From Shewanella sp. MBTL60-007 (GTDB lineage Bacteria > Pseudomonadota > Gammaproteobacteria > Enterobacterales > Shewanellaceae), in the NCBI RefSeq assembly GCF_019654915.1, contig NZ_BPET01000050.1:1-45988 (forward strand): a stretch of DNA of 45,988 bases. Reading direction: 5' to 3'. Made by a program: the position numbers and the translations under genes. Numbering within the stretch: the stretch's first letter is position 1; each line of letters starts with the position of its first letter. Positions 7,000 through 16,200 of this stretch are shown here, piece by piece. Under the pieces are notes generated by a model. The model did not search any database. It saw only the letters and a program-made list of their open reading frames with translations, and had not been told where the DNA came from.

Positions 7000-7701
7000 A
7001 TGGCAAAGCTAACTAAACGCGCTCGTCTAATCCGCGAGAAAGTTGAAGCTACTAAGAGCTACGACATCAATGAAGCTGTTGCACTTCTAAAAGAACTAGC
7101 TACTGCTAAGTTCGTTGAAAGTGTTGACGTTGCCGTTAACCTAGGTGTTGACCCACGTAAATCTGACCAAAACGTTCGTGGCGCTACTGTGCTACCACAC
7201 GGTACTGGTCGTGAAGTACGTGTTGCTGTGTTCACTCAAGGTGCTAACGCTGAAGCTGCTACTGCAGCTGGTGCTGAACTTGTTGGTATGGATGACCTTG
7301 CCGCTCAAATTAAAGCTGGCGAAATGAACTTCGACGTAGTTATCGCATCTCCAGATGCAATGCGCGTTGTTGGTATGTTAGGTCAAATCCTAGGCCCACG
7401 TGGTCTAATGCCTAACCCTAAGACTGGTACTGTAACGCCAAACGTTGCTGAAGCAGTTAAGAACGCTAAAGCGGGTCAAATCCGTTACCGTAACGATAAG
7501 AACGGTATCATCCACACTACTATCGGTAAAGTGGACTTTGAACCAGCTCAACTTAAGGAAAACTTAGAAGCTCTAATTGGCGCACTTAAAAAAGCCAAGC
7601 CAGCAGCTGCTAAAGGCGTTTTCGTTAAGAAAGTAAGCATCTCTACCACTATGGGTGCAGGTGTTGCTGTTGACCAGAGTACTCTGGAAGACGTTAAGTA
7701 A
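7000..7701 (+). CDS. rplA: 50S ribosomal protein L1
   Basis: L1 forms the mobile L1 stalk that helps release E-site tRNA. In E. coli it also represses its own operon by binding the L11 leader. The 233 aa (E. coli 234) contain VNLGVDPRKSDQNVRG and the signature GPRGLMPNPKTGTV. It is cotranscribed with rplK. The rplJ promoter begins 2 bases after the stop. Confidence 0.98.
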   Translation: MAKLTKRARLIREKVEATKSYDINEAVALLKELATAKFVESVDVAVNLGVDPRKSDQNVRGATVLPHGTGREVRVAVFTQGANAEAATAAGAELVGMDDLAAQIKAGEMNFDVVIASPDAMRVVGMLGQILGPRGLMPNPKTGTVTPNVAEAVKNAKAGQIRYRNDKNGIIHTTIGKVDFEPAQLKENLEALIGALKKAKPAAAKGVFVKKVSISTTMGAGVAVDQSTLEDVK

Positions 7702-7702
7702 A

Positions 7703-7731
7703 TTTACAAAGCTCGCGCATTAGTCTATAAT
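7703..7731 (+). promoter_or_regulatory. rplJ promoter
   Basis: TTTACA (7703-7708) and a perfect TATAAT (7726-7731) have a 17 bp spacer immediately after rplA. The promoter overlaps an inverted repeat, CAAAG...CTTTG enclosing CGCGCATTA/TAATGCGCG (7707-7743). It should drive rplJL and part of rpoBC. Confidence 0.75.
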
Positions 7732-7743
7732 GCGCGCACTTTG

Positions 7744-7971
7744 TAGGGTTGGGGCTGTGATTTATCCTTTTAGGTTAAAGACTAGCCTCCGTCCAAGACC
7801 GTAGGTGTCGGTTCAAGTAATCGACTTAATTTCCTGCGTAGACGGTGTCGGACCCCAGATAGATTTTATTCTGCTGGATATATTCGCGCCGTAAGTCGCT
7901 AGGTATCATTAGATGCTTAGCATGGTAATTGCTAGGGAACTTTCCCTAGATCGAATCCAGGAGTATAGCCA
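7744..7971 (+). promoter_or_regulatory. L10 leader (r-protein autoregulatory RNA)
   Basis: A 228-base untranslated leader precedes rplJ, with two similar GGTGTCGG segments (7805-7812 and 7844-7851) and several complementary stretches. In E. coli the corresponding leader binds L10-(L7/L12)4 and shuts down rplJ translation. The position, length and repeated motif fit that family. The L10-binding kink-turn itself was not modelled. Confidence 0.65.
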
Positions 7972-8469
7972 ATGGCATTAAGACTCGAAGACAAAAAAGC
8001 GATTGTTGCTGAAGTCAACGAAGCTGCCAAAGGTGCTTTATCTGCAGTTGTAGCCGATTCACGCGGTGTAACTGTAGGTGATATGACCGGTCTTCGTAAA
8101 GCTGCTCGTGAAGCTGGTGTGTACGTTAAAGTTGTACGTAACACTCTAGTTAAGCGCGCTGTTGAAGGTACTGATTTTGAGTGCCTAAGCGATACGTTCA
8201 CTGGTCCTACTTTGATTGCATTCTCTAACGAGCACCCAGGTGCAGCTGCGCGTCTTCTTAAAGATTTCGCTAAAGCGCAAGAGAAGTTTGAAATCAAAGC
8301 AGCAGCCTTTGAAGGGGAATTAATCCCTGCAGACAACATTGATCGTTTAGCAAAACTACCAACTTACGAAGAAGCACTAGCTCAGTTCATGATGACTCTA
8401 AAAGAAGCATCTGCTGGCAAGTTCGTTCGTACATTGGCCGCTCTACGCGATCAGAAAGAAGCTGCTTAA
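7972..8469 (+). CDS. rplJ: 50S ribosomal protein L10
   Basis: L10 anchors L7/L12 dimers on the 50S stalk. The 165 aa (as in E. coli) have the globular rRNA-binding domain (MALRLEDKKAIVAEVNEAA, then SRGVTVGDMTGLRKAAREAG and VRNTLVKRAV). A C-terminal helix (residues about 130-165) provides the L12 docking sites. The ribosome site CAGGAG lies 9 bases upstream. rplL follows after 53 bases. Feedback through the long leader is expected. Confidence 0.98.
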   Translation: MALRLEDKKAIVAEVNEAAKGALSAVVADSRGVTVGDMTGLRKAAREAGVYVKVVRNTLVKRAVEGTDFECLSDTFTGPTLIAFSNEHPGAAARLLKDFAKAQEKFEIKAAAFEGELIPADNIDRLAKLPTYEEALAQFMMTLKEASAGKFVRTLAALRDQKEAA

Positions 8470-8522
8470 TTTTACAAGCCGCTTAATTAAATTGAATTCA
8501 GTACAATTAGGAATTTTTTGTT

Positions 8523-8888
8523 ATGTCTATCACTAAAGACCAAATCTTAGAAGCCCTTGCAGCAATGTCTGTAATGGAAGTTGTTGAACTAATCGAAGCA
8601 ATGGAAGAGAAGTTCGGCGTATCTGCAGCTGCTGCTGTTGTTTCAGGTGGTGGCGAAGCTGCTGCTGCTGAAGAGAAAACAGAATTCGACGTAATTCTTA
8701 CTTCTCACGGCGACAACAAAGTTGCAGTAATTAAAGCTCTTCGTGGCGCTACAGGTCTAGGCCTGAAAGAAGCTAAAGGCATGGCTGAATCTGCTCCAGT
8801 AGCAGTTAAAGAAGCTATCTCTAAAGAAGAAGCTGAAGCTCTTAAGACTGAACTTGAAGCAGCTGGTGCTGCAGTAGAGATCAAGTAA
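8523..8888 (+). CDS. rplL: 50S ribosomal protein L7/L12
   Basis: L7/L12 is the multicopy stalk protein that recruits translational GTPases. The 121 aa are strongly acidic. An N-terminal dimerisation domain is followed by an Ala/Gly-rich hinge (about residues 36-53) and the C-terminal domain with GLGLKEAKGMAESAPVAVKE, which binds EF-Tu and EF-G. Its length equals E. coli. The gene is followed by an attenuator region before rpoB, so stalk protein can be made in excess over polymerase. Confidence 0.98.
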   Translation: MSITKDQILEALAAMSVMEVVELIEAMEEKFGVSAAAAVVSGGGEAAAAEEKTEFDVILTSHGDNKVAVIKALRGATGLGLKEAKGMAESAPVAVKEAISKEEAEALKTELEAAGAAVEIK

Positions 8889-8905
8889 GTTATACTATAA
8901 CTTAC
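8885..8905 (+). repeat. Perfect inverted repeat at the rplL stop codon
   Basis: GTAAGTTATA (8885-8894) and TATAACTTAC (8896-8905) surround a single C. The left arm contains the rplL stop codon. It could be an RNA processing or stabilising hairpin. In E. coli RNase III cuts the rplL-rpoB spacer. Confidence 0.55.
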
Positions 8906-8928
8906 AACCTCCCGAGTAATCGGGCGGA

Positions 8929-8989
8929 GGCTGGCGGTTTTTTAACCGTCGGCCTTTTTTGCGCTGTAAGCGCAGGCGATTTTTTTTTC
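8929..8989 (+). terminator. rplL-rpoB attenuator with two hairpins and T tracts
   Basis: GGC..GGCGGTT and AACCGTCGGCC (8929-8954) form a stem with a TTTT loop, followed by TTTTTT. A second hairpin GCGCT-gta-AGCGC (8961-8973) is followed after 6 bases by a run of nine T. A further stem, CCTCCCGA/TCGGGCGGAGG, lies at 8908-8930. The elements form a partial terminator like the one that lowers rpoBC expression in E. coli. Confidence 0.7.
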
Positions 8990-9127
8990 ACCGTTTATCG
9001 CCAGATTTCGCAGTTCCTAGCAGAGATTACTGGTTGGGTTCTTGCTTTCAACGGTGATGGGCAAACGCGCTGTTTCAACATTTAGGTTGATTCAGTCTTG
9101 GTCACATCTCGCAATCAGAGGAAACCC

Positions 9128-12100
9128 ATGGTTTACTCCTATTCTGAAAAGAAGCGTATTCGCAAAGACTTTGGTAAACGTCAACGTGTTTTAGACATCC
9201 CTTACCTTTTGTCAATCCAGTTGGACTCTTTTAAGAAGTTCACCGATCAAGATCCTACAGGTGAGCGTGGTTTTGAAGCTGCTTTCCGTAGCGTTTTTCC
9301 CATCAAGAGCTTTTCTGGTAATTCTGAGCTGCAATATGTCAGCTACAAGCTAGGCGAGCCAGTTTTTGATGTGAAAGAGTGTCAAATCCGCGGTGTTACA
9401 TACTCTGCACCTCTACGCGTTAAACTGCGTATGGTTCTGTATGACCGTGAAGCTGCACCTGGCACAGTAAAAGACATTAAAGAACAAGAAGTCTATATGG
9501 GGGATATCCCTCTTATGACTGACAACGGTACTTTTGTTATCAATGGTACTGAACGTGTAATCGTGTCTCAGCTACACCGTAGCCCAGGCGTATTCTTTGA
9601 TCATGACCGTGGTAAAACCCACTCTTCAGGTAAGGTGCTATATAACGCACGTATTATTCCTTACCGTGGTTCTTGGTTAGACTTTGAATTCGATCCTAAA
9701 GATGCACTATTTGTACGTATTGACCGTCGTCGTAAGTTAGCGGCTTCGATCATTCTGCGTGCTCTAGATTACTCTACTCAAGATATTCTTGACCTGTTCT
9801 TCGATCGCGTAAACTTTAAGATCAAGAAAGATTCATTAGTAATGGATCTTGTTGCAGACCGTCTTCGTGGCGAAACTGCAAGCTATGACATTAAAGACGC
9901 TGAAGGCACTGTTCTTGTTGAGAAAGGTCGTCGCATCACTGCACGTCACATTCGTCAGCTTGAAAAGTCAAATACTACTGAGCTTGAAGTACCAGTTGAG
10001 TACATCGCTGGTAAGATCTCTGGACAAGATTATATCGATCCAGATACAGGCGAAGTATTGGTTTCTGCAAACGCAGAGATCAGCCTAGAAGATCTAGCTA
10101 AGCTATCTATGGCTGGCATCAAAGAGATCAGCACTCTGTATATCAACGAGCTTGATAACGGTGCTTACATCTCAGACACCATTCGTATCGATTCAACAAC
10201 TAACCGCCTAGAAGCGCTAGTTGAAATCTACCGTATGATGCGTCCTGGTGAGCCACCAACCAAAGATGCTGCCGAAGCACTATTCCAGAACTTGTTCTTC
10301 AGTGAAGAGCGTTATGATCTATCTAAAGTAGGTCGTATGAAGTTCAACCGTCGTCTAGGTATCGATGACGACGAAGGTACGGGTATCTTAACTAAAGAAG
10401 ATATCGTTGCCGTGATGAAGAACATCATCGCCATCCGTAACGGCTTGGACGAAGTTGATGATATCGATCACCTAGGTAACCGTCGTATCCGTAGTGTAGG
10501 TGAAATGGCTGAAAACCAGTTCCGTGTTGGTCTAGTTCGTGTTGAACGTGCCGTACGTGAGCGTCTAAGCCTCGGTGATCTAAATGAGCTAATGCCTCAA
10601 GATTTGATCAACGCTAAGCCTATTTCTGCAGCTGTTAAAGAATTCTTTGGCTCTTCACAGCTTTCACAGTTCATGGACCAAAACAACCCATTGTCAGAAG
10701 TAACGCATAAGCGTCGTATTTCTGCTCTAGGTCCTGGTGGTCTAACACGTGAACGTGCTGGTTTCGAAGTTCGAGACGTACACCCGACTCACTACGGTCG
10801 TCTATGTCCAATCGAAACGCCTGAAGGTCCAAACATTGGTTTGATCAACTCGTTGTCAACCTTTGCGCGTACTAATAACTATGGCTTCCTAGAAACGCCT
10901 TACCGTAAGGTAGTAGATGGCGTGGTTACTGAAGAAGTTGATTACTTGTCAGCAATCGAAGAAGGCCGTTACGTTATCGCTCAGGCAAACGTAGAATTAG
11001 ATGCAAACAACCGCATGATGGATGAGCTAATTGCTTGTCGTCACAAGGGTTATTCAACATTTATGGGTGCATCTGACATCCAGTATATGGACGTATCACC
11101 ACAGCAGATTATTTCTGTTGTGGCATCACTAATTCCGTTCCTAGAACACGATGACGCGAACCGTGCATTGATGGGTGCGAACATGCAACGTCAGGCTGTT
11201 CCAACACTGAAGGCTGATAAGCCGTTAGTTGGTACAGGTATTGAACGTACACTTGCTGTTGACTCAGGCGTGGTTGTGGCTGCTAAGCGTGGTGGTTATG
11301 TTGACTACGTTGATGCTAGCCGTATCGTGGTTAAGGTTAACGAATCAGAATTGACTCCAGGCGAAGCTGGTATCGATATTTACAACTTGACTAAGTACAC
11401 GCGTTCTAACCAGAACACTTGTATTAACCAACGTCCTTGTTGTTCTGTTGGTGACCCAGTTGTTCGTGGCGACGTACTAGCCGACGGCCCATCTACCGAC
11501 TTAGGTGATTTGGCTCTTGGTCAGAACATGCGTATCGCGTTCATGCCTTGGAACGGTTACAACTTCGAAGACTCGATCTTGATCTCTGAGCGTGTAGCTC
11601 AAGAAGACCGTTTCACAACTATCCACATTCAAGAGCTTTCATGTATCGCTCGTGATACTAAGTTGGGTAGCGAAGAGATCACTGCTGATATTCCAAACGT
11701 TGGTGAGTCTGCGCTTTCTAAGCTTGACGAATCAGGTATCGTTTATATCGGTGCAGAAGTTAAGGGTGGCGACATCCTAGTTGGTAAAGTAACACCTAAG
11801 GGTGAGACTCAGCTGACTCCAGAAGAGAAACTTCTACGTGCAATCTTCGGCGAAAAAGCCTCTGACGTTAAAGACAGCTCTCTACGCGTACCTAACTCTG
11901 TTAAAGGTACTATCATCGACGTACAAGTATTTACTCGTGACGGCGTTGAGAAAGACAAGCGTGCTGTTGAAATTGAAGAGATGCATATCGCTCAGGCTCG
12001 TAAGGATTTGACTGAAGAGTTCCAAATTCTTGAAGATGGTGTTCTTGGTCGTGCTCGCAACCTATTACTAGGTGCTGGTTTCGATGAAGCCCAACTTGAT

Positions 12101-13159
12101 GCAATTCCTCGTTCACAATTGTTGGTTCAGACCATCGATGATGAAACGAAGCAAACTGAGCTAGAACAGCTAGCTGAGCAAGCGGAAGAGCTAAAAGCCG
12201 ATTTCGATAAGAAGTTCGAAATCAAGCGCCGTAAGATCACTCAAGGTGATGACTTAGCACCTGGTGTACTTAAGATCGTTAAGGTTTACCTAGCGGTTAA
12301 GCGTACTATCCAGCCTGGTGATAAGATGGCGGGTCGTCATGGTAACAAGGGTGTAATCTCTAAGATTTGTCCTATTGAAGACATGCCATACGACGAAAAA
12401 GGCGATCCAGTGGATATCGTATTGAACCCACTAGGTGTACCTTCACGTATGAACATCGGTCAGGTACTTGAAGTTCATATGGGTGCTGCAGCGAAAGGCA
12501 TCGGTAACCGTATTACCGAAATGCTAGAAGAGCAGCGCGAATTGGCAGAACTTCGCGGATACATCAAGCAAGTTTATGACTTAGGTGACGAAGTGCAGCA
12601 GCGCGTTGACATCGATTCATTTACTGATGATGAAATCTTGCGTCTTGCTAAAAACCTAAAAGGCGGTGTGCCTACAGCTACACCTGCGTTTGATGGTGCC
12701 AAAGAGAAAGAGATCAAGCAGATGCTTGAACTTGCAGGTCTACCGACATCAGGTCAGCTAACGCTGTGTGATGGCCGTACTGGTAACCCATTTGAGCGTC
12801 AAGTAACCGTTGGTTACATGTACATGCTCAAACTGAACCACTTGGTTGACGATAAGATGCACGCGCGTTCTACCGGTTCGTACAGTCTTGTTACTCAACA
12901 ACCATTGGGTGGTAAAGCACAGTTCGGTGGTCAGCGTTTCGGTGAGATGGAAGTATGGGCACTTGAAGCTTACGGTGCTGCATATACACTTCAAGAAATG
13001 CTAACCGTTAAATCGGACGATGTGAACGGTCGTACTCAGATGTATAAGAACATCGTCGACGGTAACCATCAGATGCAACCAGGTATGCCTGAATCGTTCA
13101 ACGTATTGTTGAAAGAGATCCGTTCGCTCGGTATTAACATCGAGTTGGATCAACAGTAA
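9128..13159 (+). CDS. rpoB: DNA-directed RNA polymerase subunit beta
   Basis: RpoB forms one pincer of core RNA polymerase and part of the active centre. The product is 1343 aa (E. coli 1342), starting MVYSYSEKKRIRKDFGK after a GAGG ribosome site. The rifampicin-pocket cluster SSQLSQFMDQNNPLSEVTHK has the wild-type residues. GDKMAGRHGNKGVIS supplies active-site lysines, and the C-terminal FGGQRFGEMEVWALEAYGAA region is intact. A TTG frame extension to 9098 is unlikely. rpoC follows after 83 bases. Confidence 0.99.
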   Translation: MVYSYSEKKRIRKDFGKRQRVLDIPYLLSIQLDSFKKFTDQDPTGERGFEAAFRSVFPIKSFSGNSELQYVSYKLGEPVFDVKECQIRGVTYSAPLRVKLRMVLYDREAAPGTVKDIKEQEVYMGDIPLMTDNGTFVINGTERVIVSQLHRSPGVFFDHDRGKTHSSGKVLYNARIIPYRGSWLDFEFDPKDALFVRIDRRRKLAASIILRALDYSTQDILDLFFDRVNFKIKKDSLVMDLVADRLRGETASYDIKDAEGTVLVEKGRRITARHIRQLEKSNTTELEVPVEYIAGKISGQDYIDPDTGEVLVSANAEISLEDLAKLSMAGIKEISTLYINELDNGAYISDTIRIDSTTNRLEALVEIYRMMRPGEPPTKDAAEALFQNLFFSEERYDLSKVGRMKFNRRLGIDDDEGTGILTKEDIVAVMKNIIAIRNGLDEVDDIDHLGNRRIRSVGEMAENQFRVGLVRVERAVRERLSLGDLNELMPQDLINAKPISAAVKEFFGSSQLSQFMDQNNPLSEVTHKRRISALGPGGLTRERAGFEVRDVHPTHYGRLCPIETPEGPNIGLINSLSTFARTNNYGFLETPYRKVVDGVVTEEVDYLSAIEEGRYVIAQANVELDANNRMMDELIACRHKGYSTFMGASDIQYMDVSPQQIISVVASLIPFLEHDDANRALMGANMQRQAVPTLKADKPLVGTGIERTLAVDSGVVVAAKRGGYVDYVDASRIVVKVNESELTPGEAGIDIYNLTKYTRSNQNTCINQRPCCSVGDPVVRGDVLADGPSTDLGDLALGQNMRIAFMPWNGYNFEDSILISERVAQEDRFTTIHIQELSCIARDTKLGSEEITADIPNVGESALSKLDESGIVYIGAEVKGGDILVGKVTPKGETQLTPEEKLLRAIFGEKASDVKDSSLRVPNSVKGTIIDVQVFTRDGVEKDKRAVEIEEMHIAQARKDLTEEFQILEDGVLGRARNLLLGAGFDEAQLDAIPRSQLLVQTIDDETKQTELEQLAEQAEELKADFDKKFEIKRRKITQGDDLAPGVLKIVKVYLAVKRTIQPGDKMAGRHGNKGVISKICPIEDMPYDEKGDPVDIVLNPLGVPSRMNIGQVLEVHMGAAAKGIGNRITEMLEEQRELAELRGYIKQVYDLGDEVQQRVDIDSFTDDEILRLAKNLKGGVPTATPAFDGAKEKEIKQMLELAGLPTSGQLTLCDGRTGNPFERQVTVGYMYMLKLNHLVDDKMHARSTGSYSLVTQQPLGGKAQFGGQRFGEMEVWALEAYGAAYTLQEMLTVKSDDVNGRTQMYKNIVDGNHQMQPGMPESFNVLLKEIRSLGINIELDQQ

Positions 13160-13242
13160 CACTTGGTTACTGCCTCTATGGCAAAAGAAATTGGTGCTCT
13201 GCATTGGCAGGGCACCCGGTTTAACTCCTTCAGGAGAGAAAC

Positions 13243-16200
13243 GTGAAAGACTTATTAAAGTTTCTGAAACAGCAAAGCAAGACTGAAGAATTTGAAGGTA
13301 TCAAGATCGGCCTAGCGTCGCCTGACTTGATCCGCTCTTGGTCTTTTGGTGAAGTTAAGAAGCCAGAAACCATTAACTACCGTACTTTCAAGCCTGAGCG
13401 TGAAGGTTTGTTCTGTGCGCGTATTTTTGGTCCAGTAAAAGATTATGAATGTTTATGCGGTAAGTATAAGCGTCTAAAGCACCGTGGTGTGATCTGTGAA
13501 AAGTGTGGCGTAGAAGTTACACAGACTAAAGTACGTCGTGAGCGTATGGGTCACATCGATCTAGCTAGCCCAGTTGCACACATTTGGTTCTTGAAGTCTC
13601 TGCCATCTCGTATCGGTTTGATGCTAGACATGACTCTTCGTGATATCGAACGTGTACTTTACTTCGAATCTTTCGTAGTAATCGAGCCTGGCATGACCAG
13701 CCTTGAACGCGGCCAAATGCTGACAGAAGAAAACTATCTGGATGCATTGGAAGAGTACGGTGATGAATTCGATGCCAAGATGGGTGCTGAAGCAGTTCTA
13801 GAATTGCTACGTGCTATCGATCTTGAGAAAGAAATTGAAATGATGCGCGAAGAATTGCCATCAATCAATTCTGAGACTCGTCGTAAGAAGATCACTAAGC
13901 GTCTTAAGCTAATTGAGGCATTCTTCACTTCAGGTAACAAGCCTGAGTGGATGATCCTTAAAGTGCTACCGGTTCTGCCACCAGATCTACGTCCTCTAGT
14001 TCCACTAGATGGCGGGCGTTTTGCTACGTCTGATTTGAACGACCTTTACCGTCGTGTAATCAACCGTAACAACCGTCTAAAGCGTCTGTTAGATCTAGCT
14101 GCTCCAGATATCATCGTACGTAACGAAAAGCGTATGTTGCAAGAATCTGTTGATGCGCTATTAGACAACGGTCGTCGTGGTCGTGCTATTACTGGTTCTA
14201 ACAAACGTCCGCTTAAATCTTTGGCTGATATGATCAAAGGTAAGCAAGGTCGTTTCCGTCAGAACTTGCTAGGTAAGCGTGTTGACTACTCTGGTCGTTC
14301 GGTAATTACCGTAGGTCCTACTTTACGTCTACACCAGTGTGGTCTTCCTAAGAAGATGGCACTTGAGCTATTTAAGCCATTTATCTATGGCAAGCTAGAA
14401 GGTCGTGGCTTAGCTACAACCATTAAAGCTGCTAAGAAGATGGTAGAGCGCGAAGTTCCAGAAGTTTGGGACGTGCTAGATGACGTGATCCGCGAACATC
14501 CAGTGATGCTTAACCGTGCACCAACACTGCACAGACTAGGTATCCAGGCATTTGAGCCAGTACTAATCGAAGGTAAAGCGATTCAGCTTCACCCATTGGT
14601 TTGTGCGGCATACAACGCCGACTTCGACGGTGACCAAATGGCTGTTCACGTGCCACTAACGCTAGAAGCACAGTTAGAAGCCCGTTCACTAATGATGTCT
14701 ACCAACAACATCCTTTCACCTGCAAACGGTGAGCCGGTGATCACACCGTCACAGGACGTTGTATTGGGTCTTTACTACACTAGCCGTGAGCGTATTAACG
14801 GCAAGGGTGAAGGCATGGCATTCGCTGACGTGGCTGAAGCTGAAAAAGCTTACCGCACGGGTGTTGCTGAGCTACACGCTCGCGTTAAAGTACGTATTAC
14901 GGAAACAACGACGAACGAAGCCGGTGAAAAAGTTAAGACACGTCGCGTTGTTGATACAACAGTTGGTCGTGCATTGCTTTCACAGATCCTGCCAAAAGGT
15001 CTTTCTTATGATTTGGTTAACCAAAACATGGGTAAGAAGCAGATCTCTAAGCTATTGAACACTTGTTACCGTCAACTAGGTCTTAAAGATACTGTTATCT
15101 TTGCTGACCAATTGATGTACACAGGTTTCCACTTTGCAACTATCTCGGGTGCCTCTGTAGGTATCAACGATATGGTTATTCCAGATCTTAAGTACACGCT
15201 AGTAGCGGATGCTGAAGCGGAAGTTCTTGAAATTCAAGAGCAGTTCCAATCTGGTCTAGTAACAGCTGGTGAGCGTTACAACAAAGTAATCGATATCTGG
15301 GCAAGCGCGAACGAAAAAGTTTCTAAAGCGATGATGGAAAACCTGTCTAAAGAGACAGTAATTAACCGTGATGGCGAAGAAGAGCAGCAAGAATCGTTCA
15401 ACAGTATCTACATGATGGCCGACTCAGGCGCTCGTGGTAGTGCTGCACAGATCCGTCAGTTGGCCGGTATGCGTGGTCTGATGGCTAAGCCAGATGGCTC
15501 AATCATCGAAACCCCAATTGTGGCTAACTTCCGTGAAGGTCTAAACGTATCTCAGTACTTTATTTCTACTCACGGTGCGCGTAAGGGTCTTGCGGATACG
15601 GCATTGAAGACAGCTAACTCTGGTTACCTGACTCGTCGTCTAGTAGACGTTGCACAAGACTTAGTTGTTATCGAAGACGACTGTGGAACTTACGAAGGTC
15701 TAACTATGAAGCCGCTGATTGAAGGTGGTGATGTAGTTGAACCGTTACGTGAACGTGTTCTTGGTCGTGTTGTTGCACAAGATGTGTTCAAGCCAGGTAC
15801 TGAAGAAGTACTAGTGCCACGTAACACGCTTCTTGACGAAGCTTGGTGTGACATCGTTGAAGATAACTCTATCGACGAAATGATCGTTCGTTCAGTAATT
15901 AGCTGTGATACAGACTTCGGTGTGTGTGCTGCTTGTTATGGTCGTGATTTGGCTCGTGGCCATATCATCAACCAAGGTGAAGCGATTGGTGTTGTTGCTG
16001 CTCAGTCAATTGGTGAGCCAGGAACACAGCTTACGATGCGTACTTTCCACATCGGTGGTGCGGCATCTCGAGCTTCAGCTGAGAACAACGTTCAAGTTAA
16101 GAACTCAGGTACGCTTAAGTTACACAACGCTAAGTATGTAACTAACAGCAACGGTAAGCTGGTAATTGTTTCTCGTTCTTCTGAACTAGCAATTATCGAT

